In this document: one piece after another, positions 1 through 10,215 of the stretch
Position numbering within the stretch: position 1 is the stretch's first letter
Layout of the letters: each line of letters starts with the position of its first letter
Assembly: GCA_007750655.1 (NCBI GenBank)
Contig: CP036290.1
Location: forward strand, 3,906,001-3,970,000
From: Rohdeia mirabilis
GTDB taxonomy: Bacteria > Planctomycetota > UBA1135 > GCA-002686595
Length of the DNA: 64,000 bases
Direction of reading: 5' to 3'
Made by a program: the position numbers and the translations under genes
Notes under the pieces: generated by a model
Databases searched by the model: none
What the model saw: the letters and a program-made list of their open reading frames with translations, nothing else
Told to the model about the DNA's origin: nothing

Positions 1-1762
1 ACGAGACCTGGTAGCGCGAGAAGTCGGTACCCGGGCTCGCGAACAGGCGCAGGGTCTGGCCGGCGCCGCGGAAGGCGCGTCCGCTGCGCACGTCGTCCCA
101 CGGGTGTTCCCAGCTCGGCCAGCGGGAGATGTCGAAGTTCTGGAAGGTCACGCCGATGCGACCGGCGAGTCCGCTGTCCGGGCTCCACTCCACGCCGAAG
201 TCGAAGCGGATCTGGCTGCCCTCCTCGACCGTGACGACCAGGTCCTTCCAGCGCGAGTCGGAGGTCTCGACGAAGCGGAACGTCGGCTCGCGGTGGCCGG
301 CCGACGCGGGACCGACCATCGAGAAGTAGCCCGAGCCGCGCAGACGGGCGATGCCGCGCTCGATCTTCGCCAGGTCCGCGCGCCCGCCCTCGAAGAGGTC
401 GGCGAACTCGCGCCGGATGACGCGGTCGCGGGTGCGCGTGTTGCCTTCGATCTGGATCTCGCGGATGTACTGCGGCGCCCCTTGCGCGAGGCGGTAGACC
501 ACGTCGACGACGTTCTCCTCGGCGTCGAACACGAGCTGGGGCTCGAGGAACTCGAAGCGCTCGTAGAAGGGCATGCTGCCGTGCGCGATGTGCCCGATGT
601 CGCCGTAGCGCCGCACGATGTCGCGCTGGTCGAGTTCGATCTCGAACTGCGTCAGGACGTCCCCGGGCGCGAGGTCGCAGAGCGCGAGCAGTTCGTCCTC
701 GGGCACGATCAGCTCGGTCGGCACGTCGAGGGACAGGCGCGGGTCGTTCGGGTCCGGCTGCCGTTGGAAGCCCTCGATGCGCAGGCTGCGCACGCGGTAG
801 GGCTCGCCTTCGTCCACGCGCACGTGGATCGTGACCCAGCGGCGGTTCTTCGAGAACTCGAGGTGATCGACCTCGACGACGGCGTCGAGATAGCCCAGGT
901 CGCGGTAGGCCTGACGCATCGCGACCAGGTCCTCCTTCAGCGACTCCTCGCGGAAGGGCTTGGCGAAGAGCCCGCCGAACAGCCACTCGAACGTGGGGTT
1001 GCGCGACACCGGACGCGCCTCGTGGATGAGGCCCGAGCGCCAGGGACCCCAGCCGCGGTTCGGGAGCGACGTGTTGCCCGTGTAGATCACGTCGTCGACG
1101 AACACGCGCGGCCCTTCCGCGATCTGGAAGATCACGTCCTGGGTCGCCGGTCGCGCGGTGTCGCCCAGGACGAGTTCGCCCAGCACGGGCTCGACCTCGA
1201 CGAACGCGTAGCCCTCGCGCAGGTAGCTGGCCTGGATCCGCTGGGCGATGGCGTAGGTCTGATTGACGCGCACCTCCTGGCCGTCCCGCAGCCCGGCCCA
1301 CTCGAGCACCTGCAGGCGGTCCTCGCGCTCGTTGCCGACGAAGCGCGGCGTCAGGTCGAGCGGCATCTCCGTCACCCGCAGGCGCAGCGCGATGCCGCCC
1401 TCGACCTCGAGCGACGCCAACTCCGAGCGCAGGCCGCGCGTCCACAGGGTCTCGATGCCTCGGCGCACGCGCTCGGCGTCGTAGGGAGCCCCGATGGCCA
1501 GTCCCAGCGCGTCACGCAGCCGATCCGGATCGAGACGCTCGCCGCCGATCACCTCGAACGAGCGCACGATCGGCGCTGGCTCGGCGGCGAACCGTTCGTC
1601 GTCGGCCGTGCCGTCACCAGCCCCCAGCTCGGCGCGCGTCGGACCGGCGGAACCGTCCTGCTGCGCGGCCGCGGGCGCCGCGAGGGGCGCGCCGGCGGCG
1701 AGGAGCGGGTTCGCGAAGGCGAGGGCCCAGAGGAGCAGGATCGTCGGAATGGCGCGCAGCAT
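1..1762 (-). CDS. bamA: BamA-family outer membrane assembly protein (C-terminus cut off)
   Basis: Predicted outer membrane protein assembly factor that inserts beta-barrel proteins into the outer membrane. I translated the minus strand from the ATG at 1762. It opens with a hydrophobic signal peptide (MLRAIPTILLLWALAFANP), then a Gln/Ala/Glu-rich linker and several POTRA-type repeats, each with a motif such as VDDVIYTGNTSLP or YIREIQIEGNTRTRDRVIRRE. The frame stays open to base 1, where a barrel-like stretch begins (RFDFGVEWSP), so the C-terminal barrel lies outside the window. POTRA repeats followed by a barrel identify the BamA/Omp85 family; a TamA-type relative cannot be excluded. It lies about 140 bp downstream of dnaB on the same strand. 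Confidence 0.85.
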   Translation of the reverse strand, partial: MLRAIPTILLLWALAFANPLLAAGAPLAAPAAAQQDGSAGPTRAELGAGDGTADDERFAAEPAPIVRSFEVIGGERLDPDRLRDALGLAIGAPYDAERVRRGIETLWTRGLRSELASLEVEGGIALRLRVTEMPLDLTPRFVGNEREDRLQVLEWAGLRDGQEVRVNQTYAIAQRIQASYLREGYAFVEVEPVLGELVLGDTARPATQDVIFQIAEGPRVFVDDVIYTGNTSLPNRGWGPWRSGLIHEARPVSRNPTFEWLFGGLFAKPFREESLKEDLVAMRQAYRDLGYLDAVVEVDHLEFSKNRRWVTIHVRVDEGEPYRVRSLRIEGFQRQPDPNDPRLSLDVPTELIVPEDELLALCDLAPGDVLTQFEIELDQRDIVRRYGDIGHIAHGSMPFYERFEFLEPQLVFDAEENVVDVVYRLAQGAPQYIREIQIEGNTRTRDRVIRREFADLFEGGRADLAKIERGIARLRGSGYFSMVGPASAGHREPTFRFVETSDSRWKDLVVTVEEGSQIRFDFGVEWSPDSGLAGRIGVTFQNFDISRWPSWEHPWDDVRSGRAFRGAGQTLRLFASPGTDFSRYQVS

Positions 1763-1902
1763 CGTTCGGGGGCGCGTCAGTGTGCGAACGGTGCCGCGGC
1801 GCCGGGAGCGCTTTCGCAGGGAAACGCCGGGATCCCGCGACCAGGACCGACCCGTCCGCGAGCGGGAGCGCGCGGCGTCGCGTGGACCCGTTCGTCGCGG
1901 GT

Positions 1903-3324
<1,422 letters not shown>

Positions 3325-3411
3325 GGTCCAGATTCTACGCGGCCGCGGGTCCACGGCTCGCGCCCGGCGCCGCCAACGTCGGACGCCCCGCGATCGCCTG
3401 TGTCGAAGACC

Positions 3412-3449
3412 TGTGGACGATCTGTGGATGGAGTCGGTGCGCGTGTGGA
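3412..3449 (+). promoter_or_regulatory. Cluster of TGTGGA hexamers resembling half DnaA boxes
   Basis: The hexamer TGTGGA occurs three times in 38 bp, at 3412-3417, 3423-3428 and 3444-3449, all in the same orientation, in the non-coding gap upstream of dnaB. The bacterial DnaA box read on this strand is TGTGNATAA; the middle copy (TGTGGATGG) matches seven of nine positions. There is no AT-rich stretch beside it, so an origin is unlikely; regulation of dnaB or chance are the alternatives. Confidence 0.25.
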
Positions 3450-3544
3450 GAACGGCGACGCGCCCGGTGGATCCGTCGCTTCGAACGGATGACTGGGCCC
3501 TCTCGGCCGGAGCCTCTCGACCGGAGCCCCGCGGCCACGACGAA

Positions 3545-3580
3545 CGCGGGCGCGCCGGCGATTTCGCCGACGCGCCCGCG
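3545..3580 (-). terminator. Hairpin downstream of rplI
   Basis: A 10-bp perfect GC arm (CGCGGGCGCG at 3545-3554 with CGCGCCCGCG at 3571-3580) plus an inner GGCG/CGCC pair forms a stable hairpin 46 bp past the rplI stop on the minus strand. There is no clear T-tract, so it may be a weak terminator or an RNA end-protecting stem at the end of the ribosomal protein operon. The rest of the 3325-3626 gap holds no recognisable gene. Confidence 0.4.
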
Positions 3581-3626
3581 TCACTCGGCGCCGTCCGGTC
3601 GGGACGGCGCGGGGACCTGCGACCGC

Positions 3627-4148
3627 TCAGTCGCGATCGTCGTAGTCGTCGTCGTCCTCGATGACGGCCTCCGGCGGCGGTGCCGGAAGGACGCCACCTT
3701 CGGGCTGCACGACGACCTTGATGGTCGCGTTCAGCTCGGCGTGGATGTGGACCTGGACCTCGTGGTCGCCGATCTCCTTGATCGGGTGGTCGAGACGAAC
3801 CTGGCGTTCTTCGATCGCGTGCTCGGCCGCGACCATGGCGGCCGCGATCTGAGCGGCACCGACGGAGCCGTAGAGCGACCCGGTCGAGTCGCACTTGGCT
3901 TCGATCGTGACGGAGACGCCTTCGATCTTGTCGGCGACGATTTGGAACTCCGCCATGCGCTCGGCCTCGACCGCGTCCTGGCGCACGCGCTTGCGTGCCA
4001 TGACGGCGATGTTCTCGGGCGTGGCATGGATCGCGAGACCCCGCGGATACAGGAAGTTGCGGGCATAGCCCGGCGCGACCTGCACCACGTCCCCGACCTT
4101 GCCGAGGTGGGTGACATTGTCACGCAAAAGGACCTGGGTGGACTTCAT
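3627..4148 (-). CDS. rplI: 50S ribosomal protein L9
   Basis: Binds 23S rRNA in the large subunit. The N-terminal domain MKSTQVLLRDNVTHLGKVGD followed by VAPGYARNFLYPRGLA is diagnostic, then come the long connecting helix and the C-terminal domain. At 173 residues it is about 25 longer than usual L9; the extra length is a proline-rich stretch and an acidic tail (EDDDDYDDRD). ATG start at 4148. It is 25 bp downstream of rpsR, within the rpsF-rpsR-rplI operon. Confidence 0.97.
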   Translation of the reverse strand: MKSTQVLLRDNVTHLGKVGDVVQVAPGYARNFLYPRGLAIHATPENIAVMARKRVRQDAVEAERMAEFQIVADKIEGVSVTIEAKCDSTGSLYGSVGAAQIAAAMVAAEHAIEERQVRLDHPIKEIGDHEVQVHIHAELNATIKVVVQPEGGVLPAPPPEAVIEDDDDYDDRD

Positions 4149-4173
4149 AGCTCGATGGACTCTGGGTGTTCGC

Positions 4174-4392
4174 TCAGGCCACGAAGGGCAGCAGGGCCAT
4201 GTGACGGGCGCGCTTCATCGCGTTCTTGAGTTCGCGTTGGCGCTGGGAGTTCAGTCCGGTGCGACGGCGCGAAACGATCTGCCCCTGGGACGAGAGGCAC
4301 TTGGCCAGCAGCTCCAGGTTCTTGTAGTCGATCGCTTCGTCCTTCCCGGCGACGGGGGACGGCTTCTTGGTGGTACGTGCGGCGGGCTTCAT
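4174..4392 (-). CDS. rpsR: 30S ribosomal protein S18
   Basis: Small-subunit protein that pairs with S6 on the platform. The 72-residue product has the S18 core YKNLELLAKCLSSQGQIV followed by SRRRTGLNSQRQRELKNAMK and the terminal RARHMALLPFV. The start is the ATG at 4392, whose first base is the last base read of the rpsF stop in a TGATG overlap, implying translational coupling to rpsF. An in-frame TTG one codon upstream is the only alternative. No ssb gene sits between rpsF and rpsR, unlike many bacteria. Confidence 0.97.
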   Translation of the reverse strand: MKPAARTTKKPSPVAGKDEAIDYKNLELLAKCLSSQGQIVSRRRTGLNSQRQRELKNAMKRARHMALLPFVA

Positions 4393-4967
4393 CAACTCTT
4401 CACCTCTTCACTGTCGGCCTTGGGGGCGTCGGCCTTGGGAGCGTCGGAAGACTTCGGAGCAGCCGACTTCGGCAGCTCCTCGGTGCGTCGGACACGCGGG
4501 CGCGGGGGACTCGAGACGTCGTCGTCATCGTCGTCGTCGTCGTCCGAGTCGTCCTCCATGTCGTCCTCGTCCAGGTTCTGCAGCGGCGAGTAGTAGCCCT
4601 CGTCGTCGGACGGGATCTCGGGCATCTCGAACTCGGCGCTCGACTCGGCGGCGGTGAGCTCGAGTTCCTCGGCGGGCACCTCTTCGGCGCGCAGGATCAG
4701 GTAGCGCAGGACGCCGTCGGTGATCTCGAGGTCGCGCTTGAGCGCCTCGATGCTGTCACCGGGGAGTTCCGAGTAGGTCAGGATGTAGGTGCCGCGACGG
4801 CGCCCACGGATCGGGTAGGCGAGGGCGCGCTCGTCCCAGCGCCGTGCGCTGCGGACGGTGCCACCGTGCTTCTCGAGCAGTCCTGTCACCATCGACTTCG
4901 TGCCGGCCCAGTCGGCCCGCACGAGGTCGTTGTCGACGAGGAACATGCCTTCGTACGTGTTGGTCAT
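4392..4967 (-). CDS. rpsF: 30S ribosomal protein S6 with long acidic tail
   Basis: S6 binds S18 and 16S rRNA. The N-terminal 95 residues are a normal S6 fold (MTNTYEGMFLVDNDLVRADW, then RRWDERALAYPIRGRRRGTYIL). The protein is 191 residues, compared with roughly 95-135 in most bacteria. The extra C-terminal 90 residues are low complexity: a Glu/Ala segment, a run of nine consecutive aspartates (within 4500-4560), a basic PRPRVRRTEE patch and Ala/Lys/Asp repeats (SDAPKADAPKAD). ATG start at 4967. First gene of the rpsF-rpsR-rplI operon. Confidence 0.95.
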   Translation of the reverse strand: MTNTYEGMFLVDNDLVRADWAGTKSMVTGLLEKHGGTVRSARRWDERALAYPIRGRRRGTYILTYSELPGDSIEALKRDLEITDGVLRYLILRAEEVPAEELELTAAESSAEFEMPEIPSDDEGYYSPLQNLDEDDMEDDSDDDDDDDDDVSSPPRPRVRRTEELPKSAAPKSSDAPKADAPKADSEEVKS

Positions 4968-5023
4968 GTCGTTGTCTTCGTGTTGATTTCGAGGCGGGCG
5001 TGGCGCGGGGTCCGCAAGGACTC

Positions 5024-5644
5024 TCACGCGTCGGCACCATGGGACCAGCGGCTGTGGAACCGCGTCATGCACCCTTCCGTGTCCCCCGACTTGAGCCAGT
5101 CGAGAGCGGCCTCGGCGGCTTCTGCCACCGAGATATCGATCTCGATCCGTTCGTCGTCGTTGAACCGGCTGAGCACGTGACGCGCCGCGTCGGTTGACGT
5201 TCGGCCGATCCCGATCCGCAGGCGCGGGAACAGGTTCGAGCCGAGGGCGTCGATGATGGAACGCATTCCGTTCTGCCCTCCGTGTCCCCCGCTCGGTCGC
5301 ATGCGCAAGCGGCCGAGCGGAAGGTCCATGTCGTCGTAGACGACCAGGACGTCGGCCGGCGTGACACCGGCCCACTGCACGATGGGCGACACGGCCTCCC
5401 CCGACAGGTTCATGAACGTCGTGGGCTTCACCAGGAGGACGTCCGGGTCGAAGCTCCGCGCGCACAGGAACGAGCGTTCGCCTCCGTAGCCGTCGAGGGC
5501 TCCGGAGCGGATGAGAGAGGCCGGTGATCGAAAGAGCAGGCCCTCGTGCAGGGCGACGCGGTCGAGGACTTCGAACCCGACGTTGTGACGGGTGCCGACG
5601 TACTCGGGACCGGGGTTGCCCAGTCCCACCAGGATGCGCTTCAC
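5024..5644 (-). CDS. pth: Peptidyl-tRNA hydrolase
   Basis: Releases peptides from prematurely dropped peptidyl-tRNA. The 206-residue product has the family motifs in order: GLGNPGPEYVGTRHNVGFEV (catalytic His within RHNVGF), KPTTFMNLSGEAV, VVYDDMDLPLG and SGGHGGQNGMRSI. The last motif has Gln where many homologues have His (GGHNG), a known kind of variation in the family. The start is the GTG at 5644 (GTG AAG CGC), giving MKRILVGLGN; no in-frame ATG fits. It lies between rplY and rpsF on the same strand, a common neighbourhood. Confidence 0.95.
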   Translation of the reverse strand: MKRILVGLGNPGPEYVGTRHNVGFEVLDRVALHEGLLFRSPASLIRSGALDGYGGERSFLCARSFDPDVLLVKPTTFMNLSGEAVSPIVQWAGVTPADVLVVYDDMDLPLGRLRMRPSGGHGGQNGMRSIIDALGSNLFPRLRIGIGRTSTDAARHVLSRFNDDERIEIDISVAEAAEAALDWLKSGDTEGCMTRFHSRWSHGADA

Positions 5645-5827
5645 GAGGAGGTTCGAGGATCGGGGCGGTGCCGGGGCCACGCGCCGACGGGTGTCGGCGA
5701 TCGACGAGGGGCGAAGAGTGTAGGGAGCCGCCCGTCCCTCCGCCATCCCCCAGCCGGATCGCTGGGGACCGGGGGCATCGCGGCGGTCGATCGGTGGGGC
5801 GACCGGCGCCGCGGGCCGACCGGAACG

Positions 5828-5864
5828 CGAACCGGCCCGCGAGCAGGGCTCGCGGGCCGGTTCG
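5828..5864. terminator. Perfect 17-bp hairpin between rplY and pth
   Basis: CGAACCGGCCCGCGAGC at 5828-5844, a 3-base loop, and its exact reverse complement at 5848-5864. It lies 80 bp past the rplY stop and about 180 bp before the pth start on the minus strand. No T-tract follows on either strand, so it could be a factor-dependent terminator, an attenuator or a processing stem. The rest of the 5645-5943 gap shows no gene. Confidence 0.5.
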
Positions 5865-5943
5865 GTGCCGACAGGTGCCAGGGCGGAGCCCTTCACGGCC
5901 CCCGGAGTCGGGGATCCGCTGGCCCCCTGGACCAGGCTCGGGG

Positions 5944-6528
5944 TCAGGCTTCGCCCGTTCCGGACTCCTCGACCTCTTCGTCCGATTCCTCCGCGCCCGC
6001 GGCACCGGCGACGACCGCCATGTGCTCGTCGGCGGCCATGGCGAGCTCGACGCCGTCGGGCAGCTTGATGTCCGAGGCGAGGATCGTCTGGCCCTCGGAG
6101 AAGAGCGAGGCGTCGACCTCGATCTCGTCCGGGATCTTCGACGGAATGGCGCGGATCGTGATCGTGCGGTGCAGGGGCGTGAGGACGCCGCCGCGGGACA
6201 TGCCCACGAAGTGCAGCTCGACGTCGGACTCGATCGCCACGCCGCGGACCACGCGACGGAACTCCACGTGGATGACGTTGTCGCCGAAGGCGTCGTACTG
6301 GATCTCGCGCACCATCGCGGTCTCGACCCCGGCGCCCGCGACCTCGATGTCGAACAGGCTCTCGTGGTGACGGCGGGCGGCGAGGAAGGCGGCGGCCTCG
6401 AGCGACACGTCGAGGTTGTCCTTCTCCTGCCCCTGGATGGAGGCCGGGATGCGGCCCTGGGCGCGGAGGGCGCGGGCGGCGCGGCTGCCGACGCGGTCGC
6501 GCTTGGTGGCTTTCAGTTCACTGCTCAT
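5944..6528 (-). CDS. rplY: 50S ribosomal protein L25 (Ctc/TL5 type)
   Basis: Binds 5S rRNA. The N-terminal L25 domain is MSSELKATKRDRVGSRAARA followed by LRAQGRIPASIQG, and the C-terminal TL5/Ctc domain contains VHVEFRRVVRGVAIESDVEL and IPDEIEVDAS. The 194-residue length matches the long two-domain form. The last 20 residues are acidic (EESDEEVEESGTGEA). ATG start at 6528. It sits between prs and pth, the standard prs-ctc-pth arrangement. Confidence 0.95.
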   Translation of the reverse strand: MSSELKATKRDRVGSRAARALRAQGRIPASIQGQEKDNLDVSLEAAAFLAARRHHESLFDIEVAGAGVETAMVREIQYDAFGDNVIHVEFRRVVRGVAIESDVELHFVGMSRGGVLTPLHRTITIRAIPSKIPDEIEVDASLFSEGQTILASDIKLPDGVELAMAADEHMAVVAGAAGAEESDEEVEESGTGEA

Positions 6529-6725
6529 GGGAGGGTCCCTGGATGGTTCGTCTTCGTGCGGCGAGAGCCCCGCGCACGAACACAGGGGTGAAGATCGGCA
6601 CGGGGCCGATCGGATCCGATCCGTCCTGACGACCGGTCTCCGGCCGCCGCGATTCGGGGCGGGAAGTATGCCGCCCGTGGGGCCGGGCGCCAGGGATTTT
6701 CGCCCGTCGGCCCCCCACTCCGCCC

Positions 6726-6770
6726 CGACCGCGCCCCCCGACCGCGCCCCCCCGACCGCGCCCCCCGACC
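6726..6770. repeat. C-rich short tandem repeat after prs
   Basis: About three copies of a 13-14-bp unit CGACCGCGCCCCC run from 6726 to 6770, just past the prs stop. On the minus strand this is a G-rich tract with runs of five to seven guanines, which could fold into a G-quadruplex in the prs-rplY mRNA spacer. No coding potential is seen in 6529-6782. Confidence 0.7.
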
Positions 6771-6782
6771 ACCGCCCGTGGC

Positions 6783-7727
6783 TCAGTCGAACAGCTTGCT
6801 GACCGACTGGCTGCGGTGGATGTTCGAGATGGCCTGCCCCACCAGCGGCGCCACGGAGACGGACTGGAACCGCTTGGGCTGTTGACCACGGCGCGGAATG
6901 GTGTCGGTGGCCAGGATGACTTCGGCCGGACAGGCGTCGAGGCGCTGGACCGCCGGTCCGCAGAGCACGGCGTGGGTCACGGCGATCACGACGCGCTCCG
7001 CCCCCGAGTCGCGGACGATGCGCGCGGCCTCGGAGATCGAGCCGCCGGTCGAGATCATGTCGTCGACGATGATCACGTTGCGGCCCTTCACCTGACCGAT
7101 GACGTGCTCGACGACGATCTCGGAACCGGACACGCGACGCTTGTCGACGATCGCGAGGTCCGCGTGCAGCGCACGGGCGTAGGCGCGCGCCATCTTGATG
7201 CCCCCCACGTCCGGCGTGACGACGACGGGGTCCTTCAGGTCCAGATCGCGCACGGCGTCGAGCAGCACCGGCTTCGCGTACAGGTGGTCGACGGGGATGT
7301 CGTAGAAGCCCTGGATCTGCGCGGCGTGCATGTCGATCGTCAGCACGCGATCCGCACCCGACTGCACCAACGTGTTGGCCATCACCTTCGCGCTGATCGG
7401 GACGCGCCCCTCGTCCTTGCGGTCCTTGCGCGCGTACCCGTAGTACGGCATCACGGCGGTGATGCGTCCGGCCGACGCGCGGCGCAGGCAGTCGAGCAGC
7501 AGCAGGAGCTCCACCCAGTTCTCGTTCACCGGCGGACAGGTGGGCTGCAGGACGAAGCAGTCCCGTCCGCGCACGTCCGAGTTGATCTTGATGTCGATCT
7601 CGCCGTCCGGGAACCGTCCGACGTGGGCGTCGCACAGGGGCGCGTCCATCGCGGCGGAGATGGCCTGCGCCAGGTCGGGGTGCGCGCTGCCGGCGATCAG
7701 AGTCAGCTGCTCGGGAAATTGAGCCAC
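6783..7727 (-). CDS. prs: Ribose-phosphate pyrophosphokinase
   Basis: Makes PRPP from ribose 5-phosphate and ATP for nucleotide, His and Trp synthesis. The 314 residues match the family length. Visible motifs are GRFPDGEIDIKI near residue 40, the catalytic flexible loop with YARKDRKDEGR, VVTPDVGGIKMARAYA and the PRPP-binding loop IIVDDMISTGGSI. The start is the GTG at 7727 (MAQFPEQLTLIAG). It lies downstream of glmU and upstream of rplY, a widespread gene order. Confidence 0.97.
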   Translation of the reverse strand: MAQFPEQLTLIAGSAHPDLAQAISAAMDAPLCDAHVGRFPDGEIDIKINSDVRGRDCFVLQPTCPPVNENWVELLLLLDCLRRASAGRITAVMPYYGYARKDRKDEGRVPISAKVMANTLVQSGADRVLTIDMHAAQIQGFYDIPVDHLYAKPVLLDAVRDLDLKDPVVVTPDVGGIKMARAYARALHADLAIVDKRRVSGSEIVVEHVIGQVKGRNVIIVDDMISTGGSISEAARIVRDSGAERVVIAVTHAVLCGPAVQRLDACPAEVILATDTIPRRGQQPKRFQSVSVAPLVGQAISNIHRSQSVSKLFD

Positions 7728-7959
7728 GGTTCCGGTCGGGTCGGGGTTCGGCGCTCGACGAGCGCCAGGGGCGGGGGGGTGCGGGAGAGCGAGCGTGGCG
7801 TCGAACCCGGCGACGAACGTCGATGGCGTTCGAACCGCGCGCACGCACCGTCGCTCCGGCGCGGGGCCATCATGGAAGTCCCCGCCGCGAAGGCAAGGAC
7901 CACCGGGCGGAATGGTCGGCGGTTCGAGCGCGGCCGGGCCTACGGGCTCGCGGATCGGA

Positions 7960-9264
7960 TCAGCGGTCCTTGAGGTAGCGCGCGGGGACGCCGACCCAGA
8001 TCTCCCCCGGGGGCACGACCGTCCCGCGCGGAACGATCGCCCCCGCTCCGGTGAGCGAGCCGGCGCCGATCTCGCTCGGCGCGACGAGCACGCTCCCGCT
8101 GCCGATGAACACGCGTTCGCCGATGCGCGTCGGGTGCTTCTTCGCACCGTCGTAATTGGCGACGATGGTGCCCGCACCGATGTTGGAGCGCGCTCCGATC
8201 TCGACGTCGCCGAGGTACGACAGGTGCTTGGCCTTCGCCCCGGCTCCGAGTCGCGCGTTCTTGGTCTCGGTGAAGTTGCCGACCTGCGCCCCCTGCTCGA
8301 GCACGGACCCGACGCGCAAGTGCGTGAACGGACCGACTTCGCAGTCGGTCCCGATGACGACGCCGCGCCGCACGACCGTCGAAGCGAAGATCGTGGTTCC
8401 GGCGCCGATCTCGACGCCGTACTCGATCGTCGTGGTAGCGGGATCCTCGATGCGGACGCCCGCGGCGAGGTGCTGTTCGAGCAGTCGCTCCTGGACGATG
8501 GCGCGAGCGCGCGCCAACTGGGACAGGGTGTTGACGCCCTGGATCTCCCGGTGGTCGTCGGCCACGAGAGCCTCGACGCCGAGCCCGCGACCCGCCACGT
8601 CGGCCACCACGTCGGTGAGGTAGAGCTCGCCCTGGGCGTTGTCGTCCGACAGGCGCGCCAGGCAGTCCACGAGGAGTCCGGCCGCGAGGCAGTAGACCCC
8701 GGCGTTGACCTCGCGGATCGCCCGTTGATCCACGCTCGCGTCGCGCTCTTCGACGATGCCGACGACGCGCCCTCCCCCGTCGCGAACGATGCGCCCGAAG
8801 GCCATCGGATCGGGCGGAACGGCGGTGAGCAGGGCGAGGCCGCCTTCGGGCTGCAACGCGCGCAGCCGCTCGAGAGTCGCGACACCGAGGGCCGGCATGT
8901 CGCCGTAGAGGACGACCACCGGCGCGTCCGGATCCCCCACCAGGTGCGGGATGCAGCTGCGGACCGCGTCGCCGGTGCCGCGCTGCTGTTCCTGGACCAC
9001 CACGGTCAGCTCGTCGCGCCCGCGCGGGAGCTCGCCCGCGGCCTCGAGCCCGTCGAGGACGGCTTCGCCACCGGGTGAGACCACGAGGAGGATCCGAGCC
9101 GGGTCGAGGCCGCGGGCCTGGTCGAGCACCCACCCGAGCATCGGTCGGCCGCAGAGGGGCTGCAGCACCTTGGGCACGGGACTCTTCATGCGCGTGCCCT
9201 GCCCGGCGGCCAGGACGACGACGACGGGGGGGCGCGGCGGCAGGCCGGAGGACGGGAGGCTCAT
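7960..9264 (-). CDS. glmU: Bifunctional UDP-GlcNAc pyrophosphorylase / GlcN-1-P acetyltransferase
   Basis: Makes UDP-GlcNAc, the precursor of peptidoglycan and lipid A. The N-terminal uridylyltransferase domain has LAAGQGTRMKSPVPKVLQPL, VVLYGDMP and NAGVYCL; from about residue 235 a left-handed beta-helix of hexapeptide repeats follows, with the acetyltransferase motif KHLSYLGDVEIG and NIGAGTIVANYDGAKKH. The 434 residues are slightly shorter than the 450-460 typical. ATG start at 9264. It is the first gene of the run glmU-prs-rplY-pth. Confidence 0.96.
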   Translation of the reverse strand: MSLPSSGLPPRPPVVVVLAAGQGTRMKSPVPKVLQPLCGRPMLGWVLDQARGLDPARILLVVSPGGEAVLDGLEAAGELPRGRDELTVVVQEQQRGTGDAVRSCIPHLVGDPDAPVVVLYGDMPALGVATLERLRALQPEGGLALLTAVPPDPMAFGRIVRDGGGRVVGIVEERDASVDQRAIREVNAGVYCLAAGLLVDCLARLSDDNAQGELYLTDVVADVAGRGLGVEALVADDHREIQGVNTLSQLARARAIVQERLLEQHLAAGVRIEDPATTTIEYGVEIGAGTTIFASTVVRRGVVIGTDCEVGPFTHLRVGSVLEQGAQVGNFTETKNARLGAGAKAKHLSYLGDVEIGARSNIGAGTIVANYDGAKKHPTRIGERVFIGSGSVLVAPSEIGAGSLTGAGAIVPRGTVVPPGEIWVGVPARYLKDR

Positions 9265-10215
9265 CGACTGGACGCAGGATCGGTGGTGGGCGGGCCCGAA
9301 GACCCCGAGAACGGGCCCGAGGAAGGGGCCTCGAACGGCTCCCGGCCTCCTCGAGGCGGCCCCCAGAGTACCGGGCGGGCCCCGAGATCTCGCCGTTCCC
9401 CCCGCCGCTCGCCTCCCCGAAGCGTCCCGGACCGCGCGGGTGTCCGTGGACCGACGACGGCCCGGGCGGGCACCAGCGACTTCGAGCCACCGACGGCCCT
9501 CCGACCCGGTGGCGCGAATGTCGGTCAAGATGGGAGGCGGTCGCGTCCGATGGCACCAGGAGCCCGCCGCGTGGCGGGTCCCCGAATGGCTGACCGAGCC
9601 GGACGTGGTGCTGTCGTGGAGCCCCCCCGAGGGGACCGCGAACGCGCGCGCGCTCCGTTCGGCGGCGGTTCGGCGCCATGGAGGCAACTCCCGAACTGAA
9701 AGGGGCTTAGAAGGCCCCCTCAGGTTCAGGGGAAACTTCCGGCGGTGCCGTCCATCCGGGATACACTGAGGAGCCCCCCGGATCCGCGTTCGCGCGGTGC
9801 TCGGAGGGCCAATGTGTCCAGCTCTCGAGGGCGGGTCCGTGTGTTGCGGGCACGTCGGCGGGAACGGACGAGCGAAAGCCAAGCTCACTCACAATGAAGT
9901 GACGTCCGCGGTACGGTCACCACGGACAGGCAAACCCCATCCGCCTTCCCTGCGCGTCCGCGGGGTCATCGAGCATCGGACCGGATGCGACGTGACTTCG
10001 TTCGCTATGCGTACGGCCACGGTGAACGGGGTGCGAGACCAACGTTCGAGAACGTGCTCTTCGGAGCGCCGACACGGACCGAGTCACGCACCGCGCGCAC
10101 CACGTTCGGACGGACGACGAGTGGCACCCATCGCCGCGCGCCGACCGACGAGCACCGGCCGGACACCGATCCGGATCGCGACTCGCAGGTATGGGCCCAT
10201 CGGGATTCCGAAACC
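9265..10215. other. 950-bp non-coding region
   Basis: Lies between the divergent starts of glmU (minus) and the secreted protein at 10216 (plus). I see no open frame with plausible protein composition. It contains a GGGGC/GCCCC hairpin near 9703-9721 and an ATCCGGG/CCCGGAT pair spanning about 9752-9782. It must hold the promoter of the strongly codon-biased gene at 10216, and could hold a long leader or small RNA, but no -35/-10 pair stands out. Confidence 0.5.

Noticed and set aside
7728..7959. tRNA-like GTTCGAACC near 7829
   Set aside because: No acceptor stem, anticodon arm or CCA end could be placed around it; the region is the prs-glmU spacer.
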